From the NCBI RefSeq assembly GCF_036321025.1, contig NZ_JAZAPB010000001.1, forward strand, positions 620,001-684,000: DNA of 64,000 bases, given 5' to 3'. A model generated the notes under the pieces. The model saw only the letters and a list, made by a program, of their open reading frames with translations. It did no database searches and was not told the DNA's origin. Shown piece after piece: positions 43,701 through 54,679 of this stretch. The DNA comes from Alteraurantiacibacter hainanensis. Lineage in GTDB: Bacteria > Pseudomonadota > Alphaproteobacteria > Sphingomonadales > Sphingomonadaceae. The position numbers were made by a program, and so were the translations under genes. Numbering within the stretch: position 1 is the stretch's first letter; the number at the start of each line of letters is the position of its first letter.

Positions 43701-43974
43701 CACCGCGCTGTGCGGCAACTTCACGACCTATCCGGACGAAATCTGCTTCGATCTGGATGTGCCGGCGACGTTCTACCACAGCGCATCGCTTACGCGTGAC
43801 ATCGGCGAGAACTTCCGCATCACGGCGGGCGTGTCGAACATCTTCGACACCCAGCCGCCGCGCACCTCCAACGTCGGTGGTGACGGCATCAACCAGCTGG
43901 GTGACGGCGTTCTCTACTCGCAGTACGACCTGTTCGGTCGCCGCGTGTTCCTGAACGTGAACATCCGCTACTGA
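40741..43974 (+). CDS. TonB-dependent receptor
   Basis: Outer-membrane gated channel, 1077 residues. Signal peptide 1-28 (ending VLA-Q), an acidic linker, TonB-box-like region DTIFVTGSRIRR (about 61-72), plug domain with ISLRGLGANRTLVLLNGRRAG and VERVDILKDGASSIYGSDAVAGVVNLITK, then a long beta-barrel ending in aromatic Tyr (LNVNIRY). The start is GTG. The substrate is unknown; the large acidic extracellular loops are of the type seen in sphingomonad receptors for glycans or other organics. A sulfotransferase gene follows. Confidence 0.93.
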   Translation: MKLRTALKGACAPIAFSVALAANPVLAQDEGDETSEEIRAETPGEDEEPASATGTPPPAADTIFVTGSRIRRDEFSSASPITLVDPEIAVRQGLMDTGSMIQGSPIAAGSSQVTASLSSQFLVDGGQGVQTISLRGLGANRTLVLLNGRRAGPAGTRGAVSAFDLNVLPQSIVERVDILKDGASSIYGSDAVAGVVNLITKTDTDGIEFDIFGSVPTTSGGETWSAAATWGETFDRGHVMVSANYFRQNELARGDRDYLQCSEANVFTDLSYDTRADLIDPRTGEFSCNGAESNNTWGHIWTYDYSAYFTADGQSNIPGSDGTGPAQLLQYSYPGDNLGQYLPEIGRTGAFGEIDVPEGWYNVGYDPASRSVYNNYHPLMDQDTIIPTTDRYTLYVDAAYEITAGIEAYTELLYNKRKTEFDSSGQVYQFGFGETTDGLAGLFGFPANFTDPFANGFGGPALFSPTAFIDWYDTSQEVDYYRAVAGFRGDISPNWSYDLYGQYSLSDATYTNQRILADSMATQDFRSGSCVGTVTPVSGKNCVDVDWYSPRVMYGNFTAEELNFIGDTEVGETDYTQWYVEGVVSGELFELWGDGPIGIALGGQFRRDEIEDVPGPISQAGNVWLGGPAGVTAGKTDTLEGFGEINIPLLADLPAIQSLNLTAASRITNVKAVRSDGATDENNGNITYKLGADWEVTDWLRFRATYGTSFRAPALFEQFLFDQVGSLPQRSLDPCIQWGLKLDRNEISQSFADNCAADGVPANHSGAGINGSTITGGGLGVLDPEESTAWTASVVLTPEFGFLPNTRMSIAVDYFDIEVTGEIARFGAANVVSSCYASDDFPNDPLCGQFARIDDLDPSDPFWNAGDSNNIAFVRDSFININSQKNAGVDVTARMIHDFAGDISLTVQGQMTWQTKDEISVFDGFPESVNGELGEPKWVGDFYAQLDAGPWSLFYGLDVVGSASDVPDFTESELGIEEADQTQADQDTALCGNFTTYPDEICFDLDVPATFYHSASLTRDIGENFRITAGVSNIFDTQPPRTSNVGGDGINQLGDGVLYSQYDLFGRRVFLNVNIRY

Positions 43975-44002
43975 TCGGCCTTACCGAACTGTAGCCAAAG
44001 AG

Positions 44003-44029
44003 GGGCGGCGGGTGACAAACCCGCCGCCC
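44003..44029 (+). terminator. Hairpin after the TonB receptor gene
   Basis: An 11-bp GC-rich stem (44003-44013 with 44019-44029) with loop GACAA is followed by TTCGTTTA. It is terminator-like, though the T-tract is poor, so some read-through into the sulfotransferase gene is possible. Confidence 0.55.
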
Positions 44030-44074
44030 TTCGTTTATCCGCTTTCGACAAGTCCCAATCCCGCAGGAACGCCC

Positions 44075-44866
44075 ATGGTCCATATCCGCCTCAAGCCCGA
44101 TACGCTGGACGAGGAGAACGCCAGGTTCAGCCACGAGCGACTGCCGCGGCCGCTGTTCCTGAACTCCGTTCCCAAGTCGGGTAGTCACCTGCTCAAGAAC
44201 ATCATGCGGATGTTCGTGCCGGTGGAGGATCACTTCAAGGACCAGTTCATTCAGTGGGGCAACCTGCAGCAGTACAAGCACGCCTTCCGCGCCGACGCGA
44301 AAATGCTGAGCTGGGGCCACCTGCTGTTTTCCGATGCATCCGCGGTGGAGACCGCTCCCGCCCGCAAGATCATCCTGGTGCGCGACCCCTACAGCTGGGT
44401 GCTGGCCCGCGCGCGGTTCTTCCTGTCCGACGAGTTCGGCGACAATTCGGTGCTGGTGAAGAACGGCGAGCTGACCGTCGATTCGCTGCTCAACCTGATG
44501 ATCTTCGGCATCCACGGCAAGGCGATGAGCATGCGCGAGCTGTTCACCTACAATGCCGTTGCCTGGCAGGGCAGCGACTGCACGACCCTGCGATATGAAG
44601 ACCTGCTCGATGCTGTGAAGACCCTCGGCTCGCCCGAATCCGAAGCCTACTTCATGAAGGTGTTCGAGGCCGCAGGACTGACGAAGGTTCCAGACGACTG
44701 GGAAGAGCGCGTGCGCATCGGTTCAGACCGCAAGCAGAGCGGCACAGCCCGCGAGAACCTGTCATCGGAATCCGGCATCGAAATCCCGAAGGAGCTTACC
44801 GACAACCAGAAGGCGCTGGTGGAATTCGCGGCCCCGGGGCTGCGGGCGCTTCTGGGCTACACCTGA
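44075..44866 (+). CDS. PAPS-dependent sulfotransferase-like protein
   Basis: A 263-residue protein with the two PAPS-binding motifs of sulfotransferases: the 5'-phosphosulfate loop in NSVPKSGSHLLKN (33-38 core) and the 3'-phosphate motif in ILVRDPYSWVLA (Arg103, Ser107). LRYEDLL is also typical. The acceptor is unknown. ATG 44075 follows GCAGGA; the longer frame overlaps the hairpin. It sits 100 nt downstream of the TonB receptor gene in the same direction, so they may act on the same compound (inference). Confidence 0.82.
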   Translation: MVHIRLKPDTLDEENARFSHERLPRPLFLNSVPKSGSHLLKNIMRMFVPVEDHFKDQFIQWGNLQQYKHAFRADAKMLSWGHLLFSDASAVETAPARKIILVRDPYSWVLARARFFLSDEFGDNSVLVKNGELTVDSLLNLMIFGIHGKAMSMRELFTYNAVAWQGSDCTTLRYEDLLDAVKTLGSPESEAYFMKVFEAAGLTKVPDDWEERVRIGSDRKQSGTARENLSSESGIEIPKELTDNQKALVEFAAPGLRALLGYT

Positions 44867-44885
44867 GCCCCGGAGGGAGGTGGCG

Positions 44886-47465
<2,580 letters not shown>

Positions 47466-47500
47466 GGTGTGCCCCTCAATTCCTTTCCCACATCAGTTAG

Positions 47501-47528
47501 TGTTGCCATTTCGCAACACAAGTGTTGC
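47501..47528. repeat. Three alternating TGTTGC/GCAACA words upstream of clpB
   Basis: TGTTGC (47501-47506), GCAACA (47513-47518) and TGTTGC (47523-47528) form two overlapping inverted repeats with 6- and 4-nt spacers, 36-63 nt upstream of the clpB ATG. They could be a protein-binding site or part of a leader structure. They resemble the words at 38686-38723. Confidence 0.4.
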
Positions 47529-47574
47529 AGAGCGACAAAATTCGTGCGCACCGCGAAAAGCTTGCGTCGCCTCG

Positions 47575-47602
47575 ACATGCGATCACGCGCGCAAAGTTTC
47601 AA
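47575..47602 (-). promoter_or_regulatory. Candidate sigma-32 (RpoH) promoter for clpB
   Basis: Read on the minus strand: TTGAAA (47602-47597), 15 nt, then CGCATGT (47581-47575). This resembles the RpoH consensus (CTTGAAA, 13-15 nt, CCCCAT-T) with some mismatches in the -10 part. It lies about 110 nt upstream of the clpB start. clpB is a standard RpoH target in proteobacteria. Confidence 0.4.
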
Positions 47603-47744
47603 TAGAGCTACAAGGGCGGCGGACCCGGCGCATTGACGCCGGACAAGTCTTCGTCTCGGCAGGCAGCCGACAAGCATCGACCAACGGCATGACCTTGCGA
47701 CGAAACGGGTTTGCAGCACGGCGCAGCGTGCTATCTCGTTGCAC

Positions 47745-50636
47745 ATGAAAAGGTCTCTCGCGTTCCGTACGCTCGCTCCCCTCGCTGCCGCCCTGGGTCT
47801 GGTTGGCTGTTCCACCACCGCCACCACCCCCGCCGAAACCGCCGCCGCCCCGGCGAGCGAACAGGTTGCACAGCCGCAGATCGCCTCGCTCGACGAGATC
47901 ATCGACGCGGTCGACATTCCCTACGAGACGTTCACGCTCGACAATGGTCTGACGACGATCGTCCACACCGATCGAAAGTCGCCGCTCGTGGGTGTCACGG
48001 TCTACTACCGCGTCGGCTCCAAGCACGAGCCCCGCGGCCGCACGGGCTTTGCGCACCTGTTCGAACACATCATGTTCACCGGCAGCGAGAACGTGGAGAA
48101 CTTCGACATCCCGCTGGAGGCCGCGGGGTCCACCGGCACCAACGGCTCCACCAGCTACGATCGCACCAATTACGTGGAAACCGTGCCCACCGGCGCGCTG
48201 GACCTTGCGCTGATGATGGAAGCGGACCGGATGGGATACCTGCTGGGCGCCATCACGCAGGAGCGGCTGGATAACCAGCGCGCGGTTGTCCAGAACGAGA
48301 AACGGCAGGGCGACAACCAGCCCTACGGACTGCTCGACTACCAGCTTTCCGAAGGGCTGCTGCCCGTCGGCCACCCCTATCGTCACTCCGTGATCGGCTC
48401 GATGGCGGATCTCTCCGCCGCCTCGCTGGAAGACGTGCGCAGCTGGTTCACCGACAACTACGGCCCCAACAACGTGGTGCTGGCGCTGACGGGCGATATC
48501 GACGCGGAAACGGCCAGGCCCATGGTGGAACGCTGGTTCGGCGACATTCCCCGCGGGCCGGAAGTCGAACAGTTCGATGCCGGTCCGGTGACGCTGGCGG
48601 AGCCCGCCTACGAAACCATGACCGACCAGGTGCCGCAGGTGCTGATCGTGCGCTCGTGGACCGGGCCGGACATGCAGCACCCCGATGCCGTGCCGTTGCA
48701 GGTGGGGATGCATGTCCTCGCCGGGCTCAGCTCCTCCCGCCTCGACAACGCCATGGTCCGCGGGGCGGAACTGGCGACGAGCGTATCGGGCTCCTACCAG
48801 CCCTACGAACAGATCGGCTACGCGACTCTCTACGTGCAGGTCCGCCCCGACAGGACCCAGGAAGAGGCGCAGGCGCTGCTGGAAGCGGAAATCGCCCGCC
48901 TGCTTTCCGAAGGACCCACGCAGGACGAGCTGGACCGCGCGACCACTCAGATCGCGTCCTCCCTCGTCGGCGCGCTAGAGCGGATCGGCGGCTTTGGCGG
49001 CAAAGGCGCGATCCTGGCCGAAGGCCTGCTCTATACGGGCGATGCGGAGTTCTACCGCAAGGAACTGGAGAGCATGGCTGCGCTGACGCCTGGCGACGTG
49101 CAGGCGGCGCTGCAACGCTGGCTTTCGCGGCCTGCCTACAACCTCGCCGTGGTGCCGGGCGAACGCACGCTGGACGGCGGCGAGATGGGTGGCTGGGGCG
49201 ACGAACATCTCAGCCCGCCGCCCGAACCCGACACCGGCAGCGACATCGAGGTGACGCGCACCGGGCCCGAAATTCCCCTGCCCACGCCCGAACCCGTCGG
49301 CGAACTCACCTTCCCGGAAGTGGAGCGCGCGACGCTATCGAACGGGATCGACGTGGTGCTGGCGCGCCGTTCGTCGGTGCCCAAGGTTTCCCTGGCGCTG
49401 ACCTTCGATGCAGGATCGGTGGTCGATCCCGCCGGAGACTATGGCACCCACGGCACGATGGTCAGCCTGCTGACCGAGGGCACGACCAGCCGCAGCGCGC
49501 TGGATATCGCCGTGGAACAGGAAACGCTTGGCGCCTCGCTCAGCGTGACCGCAGGGGCGGAAACCACCACCGCCTATCTCTCCACGCTCAGTCCCAACCT
49601 GCAGCCCTCGCTCGACCTGCTGGCCGACGTGGTGCGCAACCCGGCCTTCGCGCCGGACGCGATGGAGCGCGTGAAGAGCCAGCGCATGGCCGCCGTGGCG
49701 CAGGAACTTTCCTCGCCCTCTGGCCTTGCGAACCGCGCGTTCATGCCGCTGGTCTACGGCGAGCGTCACCCCTACGCCCACGCCTCCAACGCGGGCGATG
49801 CCGAGGTGATTTCCAGCCTGACCCGCGAGGACATGATCGCCGAGCACGCCGAGTGGATCCGCCCGGCGACGGCCACGATTACCGCCGTGGGCGATGTGAG
49901 CATGGACGAACTGGTTGCCGCGCTGGAAGCCACGCTGGGCGACTGGCAGGACCCGGCGGTGCCCGTTCCCGCAAAGTCCGTGGATCAGCCTGCTGCCACC
50001 AGCGATGCGCCGCGCATCGTAGTGGTGAACCGGCCCAACTCGCCATCCAGCTACCTGGTCCTGGGTCGCCCCACGCCGCTTTCGGGCTGGCAGCCCGGCA
50101 TGGAGGCGCTAGACCTTGCCAATGAAGTGATCGGCAGCGGTTTCCTCTCGCGCCTCAACAACGATCTGCGCGAAACGAGGGGCTGGACCTATGGCATCGG
50201 CTCCGGCGTGCCGAGCGCCAGGGGCCCCCGCATCTTCCAGATCGCCACCCAGGTGCAGGCCGACCGGACGGCGGATTCGATCCGCGTCATTCTCGACCAG
50301 CTGGAGGATTTCCCCGCCGAGCGCCCTGTCGACCCCGTGGAACTGCAGCGCGTGACGGACGGCAACGTGCGCAACCTGCCCAACCGTTACGAGACGAACG
50401 GACAGATCCTGAACGCCCTGCTGTCGAACCAGAACGCGGGCCGCGACGATCGCTACCAGGTATTGCTGCCGCAGCTCTACGCGGACGTGGACGCGGCCGA
50501 CATCAACGCCGCCGCGCGCGACTACCTGCAGCCGGAAAATATCACCATCGTGGTGGTGGGCGACCGGGAAACGGTTGAACCGCAGCTGGAAACCCTCGAC
50601 ATGGAAGTCGAATACGTGGAGGCGGACAGCCTCTAG
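47745..50636 (+). CDS. M16-family zinc peptidase with two catalytic-type domains, lipoprotein
   Basis: Predicted periplasmic insulinase/pitrilysin-type protease, 963 residues. Lipobox LVGC puts the modified cysteine at residue 22. The N-terminal half has the inverted zinc motif HLFEH (His104, Glu107, His108) with a downstream VQNEKRQGDN; the C-terminal half repeats the M16 fold without the HxxEH motif, as usual. ATG 47745 is preferred to TTG 47739. The target is unknown; periplasmic peptide degradation is inferred. Confidence 0.92.
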   Translation: MKRSLAFRTLAPLAAALGLVGCSTTATTPAETAAAPASEQVAQPQIASLDEIIDAVDIPYETFTLDNGLTTIVHTDRKSPLVGVTVYYRVGSKHEPRGRTGFAHLFEHIMFTGSENVENFDIPLEAAGSTGTNGSTSYDRTNYVETVPTGALDLALMMEADRMGYLLGAITQERLDNQRAVVQNEKRQGDNQPYGLLDYQLSEGLLPVGHPYRHSVIGSMADLSAASLEDVRSWFTDNYGPNNVVLALTGDIDAETARPMVERWFGDIPRGPEVEQFDAGPVTLAEPAYETMTDQVPQVLIVRSWTGPDMQHPDAVPLQVGMHVLAGLSSSRLDNAMVRGAELATSVSGSYQPYEQIGYATLYVQVRPDRTQEEAQALLEAEIARLLSEGPTQDELDRATTQIASSLVGALERIGGFGGKGAILAEGLLYTGDAEFYRKELESMAALTPGDVQAALQRWLSRPAYNLAVVPGERTLDGGEMGGWGDEHLSPPPEPDTGSDIEVTRTGPEIPLPTPEPVGELTFPEVERATLSNGIDVVLARRSSVPKVSLALTFDAGSVVDPAGDYGTHGTMVSLLTEGTTSRSALDIAVEQETLGASLSVTAGAETTTAYLSTLSPNLQPSLDLLADVVRNPAFAPDAMERVKSQRMAAVAQELSSPSGLANRAFMPLVYGERHPYAHASNAGDAEVISSLTREDMIAEHAEWIRPATATITAVGDVSMDELVAALEATLGDWQDPAVPVPAKSVDQPAATSDAPRIVVVNRPNSPSSYLVLGRPTPLSGWQPGMEALDLANEVIGSGFLSRLNNDLRETRGWTYGIGSGVPSARGPRIFQIATQVQADRTADSIRVILDQLEDFPAERPVDPVELQRVTDGNVRNLPNRYETNGQILNALLSNQNAGRDDRYQVLLPQLYADVDAADINAAARDYLQPENITIVVVGDRETVEPQLETLDMEVEYVEADSL

Positions 50637-50661
50637 GCATCCTGCGAGAGGAGATAGAATA

Positions 50662-50970
50662 ATGACCGACGTTGGCGGTACCTACGATTTCGTCGCCCAG
50701 TCCCCGATGGGAGAGCAGACCGGCACCTTCACCGTGGTCCCCGGCGATGACGGGGACACCTTCACCGGCCAGCTTTCTGGCGGCATGGGCACCATGGACG
50801 TGCAGGATGGCCGCATCGAGGGCAATACGCTCATCTGGAAGATGAAGATGGGCATGCCCATGCCGATGACGCTGGACTGCGAGGCGACGGTGGACGGCGA
50901 CGCCGTGACCGGCACGATCAAGGCCGGGATGATGGGCACCATGCCGTTCACAGCGCAGCGGCAGGACTAG
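50662..50970 (+). CDS. Small beta-rich protein of unknown function
   Basis: A 102-residue protein made of short alternating beta-strand units, for example GTYDFVAQSPMGEQTGTFTVV, GDTFTGQLSGGMGTM and GDAVTGTIKAGMMGTM, rich in Gly, Thr and Met. No family is recognised. AGAGGAG lies about 6 nt before the ATG. It follows the M16 gene by 25 nt on the same strand and overlaps the convergent trmL stop by 4 nt. Confidence 0.8.
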   Translation: MTDVGGTYDFVAQSPMGEQTGTFTVVPGDDGDTFTGQLSGGMGTMDVQDGRIEGNTLIWKMKMGMPMPMTLDCEATVDGDAVTGTIKAGMMGTMPFTAQRQD

Positions 50971-51431
50971 AACCTGCCGCGCAGCGCCTGGTAGGCCGCG
51001 GCCGTCACCGTATTGGCAAGATTCAGCGAGCGGACATGGGCCGAGCGCATGGGCAGGCTGACCTCGCAGTCCGGGTGCCTGTCGCGGATCGCGCGCGGCA
51101 GGCCTTTCGTCTCGCTGCCGAAGACGAGGATGGCATCTTCCGGATAGTCCGGCTCGTAGAAGCTGCGCTGGGCATCCTCCTCGAACAGGAACATCTGTCC
51201 CTCGCGTGGCTGGCGGTCGGCGAGGAACGCCTCCCAGCCGGCGTATTCCGCCAGCCGGACGTGCTGCCAGTAGTCGAGACCGGCGCGTTTCAGCTGCCTG
51301 TCGCTCAAAGTGAAGGCATAGGGCCGGATCAGCACCAGCTCCATGTCCAGCGCCACGCAGGTGCGCCCCACGGCCCCGGTGTTATGCGGAATTTCCGGGT
51401 GGACGAGGACCACGGCGGGACGGGCGGCCAT
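50967..51431 (-). CDS. trmL: tRNA (cytidine(34)-2'-O)-methyltransferase
   Basis: SPOUT-fold enzyme that methylates the ribose of the wobble nucleotide in certain leucine tRNAs. The 154-residue length matches the minimal TrmL. Features are VLVHPEIPHNTGAVGRTC (8-25), LVFGSETKGLP and the knot-forming SLPMRSAHVRSLNLANTVTAAAYQAL. It begins 10 nt downstream of the gatB stop, so it probably ends the gatC-gatA-gatB transcript. Confidence 0.94.
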   Translation of the reverse strand: MAARPAVVLVHPEIPHNTGAVGRTCVALDMELVLIRPYAFTLSDRQLKRAGLDYWQHVRLAEYAGWEAFLADRQPREGQMFLFEEDAQRSFYEPDYPEDAILVFGSETKGLPRAIRDRHPDCEVSLPMRSAHVRSLNLANTVTAAAYQALRGRF

Positions 51432-51441
51432 AGGGCCTGCC

Positions 51442-52941
51442 CTACCCCAGCTTGTCCTTCAGGATCTGGTTCACCACCGCCGGGTTGGCCTTGCCCTGCA
51501 TGGCCTTCATCGTCTGACCGACGAAGAAGCCGAACAGCTTGTCCTTGCCGCCGCGGTATTCTTCCACCTTGTCGGAGTTGTTCGCCAGGATCTCGTCGAT
51601 GGCTCTCTCGATGGCGCCGGTGTCGCTGACCTGCTTCAGGCCCTCGCTCTCGGCGATCTCGTCAGGCTCGCGGCCTTCCTTGAGCACGATCTCGTAGATT
51701 TCCTTGGCCTGTCCGCCCGAAATCTCGCCCTTGTCCTGCATGGCGAGGATGGCGGCCTGTCGCTCCGCCGTGGCGTTCGCCATGTCCGCATCGTCGCCCA
51801 GCGATTTCACCACGCCCGGCGCGACGGAGAGAGACCAGTTGGCGACCTGCGTCGCGACGTCCTTCTCCGGCTTGCCGATCGTTATTGCGGCGACCGACAG
51901 CAGGGTTTCGAAGCGGGCGAAGGTTTCCACTTCGGCGGTCAGCTCGCGCGCGTTGTAGGGCGTCAGGCCCAGCTCGCTCTCGTAACGCGCGCGCTTGGCA
52001 TCCGGCAGTTCGGGCAGGCTGGCGCGGCACTCGTCGAGGAAATCCTGTTCCAGCACCAGCGGCAGCAGGTCCGGATCGGGGAAGTAGCGATAGTCGTGCG
52101 CGTCTTCCTTGCTGCGCATCGAGCGGGTGGTGCCGGTGTTCGGGTCGAACAGGCGGGTTTCCTGAACCACCTTGCCGCCGTCCTCGATCACGTCGATCTG
52201 GCGCTGCACCTCGTGCTCGATCGCCTGCATGACGAAACGCACCGAGTTGACGTTCTTCGTCTCGGTCCGGGTGCCCAGTTCGGTATCGCCCACCTTGCGC
52301 ACGGAGACGTTCACGTCGGCGCGCATGGAGCCTTCCTCCATGTTGCCGTCGCACGATCCGACATAGCGCAGGATCGCGCGCAGCTTGCGGATATAGGCCC
52401 CGGCCTCTGCGGGCGAAGTCATGTCCGGACGGCTGACGATTTCCATCAGCGCCACGCCGGTGCGGTTGAGGTCGACGTAGGACATGGTCGGGTGCTGGTC
52501 GTGCATCAGCTTGCCCGCGTCCTGCTCCACGTGGATGCGCTCGATGCGGATCACCTTGTCTTCCGGGATACCGGCCTTCTCGTCGGCCTCGATCACCAGC
52601 TGCCCCTCGCCCACCAGCGGGTGGTAAAGCTGGCTGATCTGGTAGCCCTGCGGCAGGTCGGCGTAGAAGTAGTTCTTGCGGTCGAACCGGCTCCAGGTGT
52701 TGATCTGCGCCTCGATCGCCATGCCGGTGCGCACCGCCTGGCGGATGCACTCGCGGTTGGGCACGGGCAGCATCCCCGGCATCGCGGCGTCGACGAGGCT
52801 GACCTGCGTGTTCGGCTCCGCCCCGAAGGCGGTGGAGGCGCCGGAGAACAGCTTGGCCTTGCTGGTGACCTGCGCGTGGACCTCGAGGCCGATCACGACC
52901 TCCCATTCGCCCGTTGCGCCCTGGACTGTGTAATTGCTCAT
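51442..52941 (-). CDS. gatB: Aspartyl/glutamyl-tRNA(Asn/Gln) amidotransferase subunit B
   Basis: Kinase/tRNA-binding subunit of GatCAB, which converts Glu-tRNA-Gln (and Asp-tRNA-Asn) to the amide. The 499 residues have the N-terminal VVIGLEVHAQ, the YFYADLPQGYQISQ strand, DLNRTGVALMEIVS and a C-terminal YqeY-like tail ending KANPAVVNQILKDKLG. The ATG overlaps the TGA of the upstream small gene by 4 nt (ATGA). Confidence 0.96.
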   Translation of the reverse strand: MSNYTVQGATGEWEVVIGLEVHAQVTSKAKLFSGASTAFGAEPNTQVSLVDAAMPGMLPVPNRECIRQAVRTGMAIEAQINTWSRFDRKNYFYADLPQGYQISQLYHPLVGEGQLVIEADEKAGIPEDKVIRIERIHVEQDAGKLMHDQHPTMSYVDLNRTGVALMEIVSRPDMTSPAEAGAYIRKLRAILRYVGSCDGNMEEGSMRADVNVSVRKVGDTELGTRTETKNVNSVRFVMQAIEHEVQRQIDVIEDGGKVVQETRLFDPNTGTTRSMRSKEDAHDYRYFPDPDLLPLVLEQDFLDECRASLPELPDAKRARYESELGLTPYNARELTAEVETFARFETLLSVAAITIGKPEKDVATQVANWSLSVAPGVVKSLGDDADMANATAERQAAILAMQDKGEISGGQAKEIYEIVLKEGREPDEIAESEGLKQVSDTGAIERAIDEILANNSDKVEEYRGGKDKLFGFFVGQTMKAMQGKANPAVVNQILKDKLG

Positions 52942-53201
52942 GAGCGTTTCCCGAAATTCTGTTCGGCACTGTGCACGATAGCGTCGAGCATGGCGTCAAT
53001 CTGGCCCAGCTTCTCTGCGGATATCGAATTGGCAGGAACCTCTTCCAGCACCTGTTTGACGCCTGAAGCCGACACTTCCATGTCCTGCCGCGATGCGATG
53101 CCGCGCTCTGCAAGGATGCGCAGGCTCTGTATCCCGGCGAGCAGACCCGCCAGCCCCAGCGTGCGATCGCGCTTGTCGTTCGAAGATTCGAACAGGCTCA
53201 C
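52938..53201 (-). CDS. Uncharacterised 87-residue protein coupled between gatA and gatB
   Basis: I do not recognise the family. The 87-residue sequence is helical and soluble: LFESSNDKRDRTLGLAG, SLRILAERGIAS and EKLGQIDAMLDAIVHSAEQ. It starts at GTG 53201, overlapping the gatA TGA by 4 nt (GTGA), and its own TGA overlaps the gatB ATG by 4 nt. This tight coupling on both sides, with a plausible codon pattern, argues that it is a real gene. A role in amidotransferase assembly is only a guess from position. Confidence 0.72.
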   Translation of the reverse strand: MSLFESSNDKRDRTLGLAGLLAGIQSLRILAERGIASRQDMEVSASGVKQVLEEVPANSISAEKLGQIDAMLDAIVHSAEQNFGKRS

Positions 53202-54679
53202 CACCACTTCTCCGGCTGCGCGGTAAACCCGGCGCGCTGTTCGATTGCGAGGCCTGCATTCAGCACGCCCTGCTCGTCCATAGGCTTGCCCACGATCTGC
53301 AGGCCCAGCGGCAGGCCGTCTCCCGTCAGCGTGGCGGGCACGCTCATCGCCGGAAGACCGGCGAGGCTGGCGGGGACGGAGAACACGTCGTTGAGGTACA
53401 TCGCCAGCGGATCCTCGCTCATCTCGCCCAGCGCGAAGGCGGCGTTGGGCGTGGTGGGCGCGAGGATGGCGTCGACCTGCTCGAAGGCATCCATGAAGTC
53501 GCGCTGCACCAGGGTGCGCACCTTCTGCGCCTGGGTGTAATAAGCATCGTAGAAGCCCGCGCTGAGCACGTAGGTGCCGATCAGGATGCGGCGCTTCACC
53601 TCGTCGCCGAACCCCTCCGAACGGGTGGCGGCATACATGTCCTGCAAGCCTGCCCCTTCGGGAAGGTCGCGAAGGCCGTAACGCACGCCGTCGTAGCGGG
53701 CGAGGTTGGAAGAGGCTTCGGCGGGCGCGATGATGTAGTAGGCGGGCAGCGCGTACTTCGTGTGCGGCAGCGATACCTCGACCACCTTGGCGCCCGCATC
53801 GCGCAGCCATTCCTTGCCCTGTTCCCAGCTCGCCTCGATCTCCGCGTCCATGCCTTCCATGTGGTATTCGCGCGGAATACCGATGGTCTTGCCGGAAAGG
53901 TCCGCGTCCAGAGCGCCTGCCCAGTCGGGCACCGGCGCATCGAGGCTGGTGGAATCCTTGGGATCGAAACCCGCCATCGCGCCCAGCATGATCGCGCAAT
54001 CCTCGACACTGCGCGCCATCGGGCCTGCCTGGTCGAGCGAGGACGCGAAGGCGACGATGCCCCAGCGGCTGCAACGGCCATAGGTCGGCTTGATGCCGGT
54101 AATGCCAGTGATGGCGGCGGGCTGGCGGATGGAGCCGCCGGTATCGGTGCCCGTGGCTGCCGGGCAAAGCCGCGCGGCCACGGCAGCGGAGGAACCGCCC
54201 GACGATCCGCCCGGCGTCAGCGCCTGGTTGCTGCCCTGCTTGCGCCAGGGGCTCTTCACGTCACCGAAGTAGCTCGTCTCGTTGGAGGAGCCCATGGCGA
54301 ACTGGTCCATGTTCAGCTTGCCAAGCATGCCCGCGCCCGCATCCCAAAGGTTCTGCGATACGGTGGACTCGTAAGGCGGCTTGAACCCTTCCAGAATGTG
54401 GCTGGCGGCGGCCGACTGCACGCCCTTGGTGGCGAACAGGTCCTTCATGCCGATGGGCACGCCCGCCATCGGGCCAAGCTCCTTGCCCGCGGCACGCGCC
54501 TTGTCCACCGCATCGGCGGCGGCCAGCGCATGGTCGGGGGTGGCGACGATGAAGGCGTTGAGTTCGCTGGCTGCGGCCACGGCCTCGTTGTGCGCCTCGG
54601 CCACTTCGCGCGCGGTGAAGTCGCCTGCGGCCACGCCGTCGCGGATGGCCTTCAGGCCCAGTTGCGTGAAATCGGTCAC
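53198..54679 (-). CDS. gatA: Aspartyl/glutamyl-tRNA(Asn/Gln) amidotransferase subunit A
   Basis: Amidase subunit that releases ammonia from glutamine for GatB. The 493 residues carry the amidase-signature triad: Lys79 in IGMKDLFATKG, cis-Ser159 in TPGGSSGGS and nucleophile Ser183 in GTDTGGSIRQP. The start is GTG at 54679, overlapping the gatC TAG by one base. Together with gatC and gatB it makes the indirect Gln/Asn-tRNA pathway. Confidence 0.96.
   Translation of the reverse strand: MTDFTQLGLKAIRDGVAAGDFTAREVAEAHNEAVAAASELNAFIVATPDHALAAADAVDKARAAGKELGPMAGVPIGMKDLFATKGVQSAAASHILEGFKPPYESTVSQNLWDAGAGMLGKLNMDQFAMGSSNETSYFGDVKSPWRKQGSNQALTPGGSSGGSSAAVAARLCPAATGTDTGGSIRQPAAITGITGIKPTYGRCSRWGIVAFASSLDQAGPMARSVEDCAIMLGAMAGFDPKDSTSLDAPVPDWAGALDADLSGKTIGIPREYHMEGMDAEIEASWEQGKEWLRDAGAKVVEVSLPHTKYALPAYYIIAPAEASSNLARYDGVRYGLRDLPEGAGLQDMYAATRSEGFGDEVKRRILIGTYVLSAGFYDAYYTQAQKVRTLVQRDFMDAFEQVDAILAPTTPNAAFALGEMSEDPLAMYLNDVFSVPASLAGLPAMSVPATLTGDGLPLGLQIVGKPMDEQGVLNAGLAIEQRAGFTAQPEKWW

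Noticed and set aside
39652..43779. Very long minus-strand open frame (1375 codons) opposite the TonB receptor gene
   Set aside because: Only the first 262 codons at the low-coordinate end encode a recognisable protein (the dehydrogenase). The rest is antisense to a clearly coding gene and lacks any known motif; high GC leaves such frames open.
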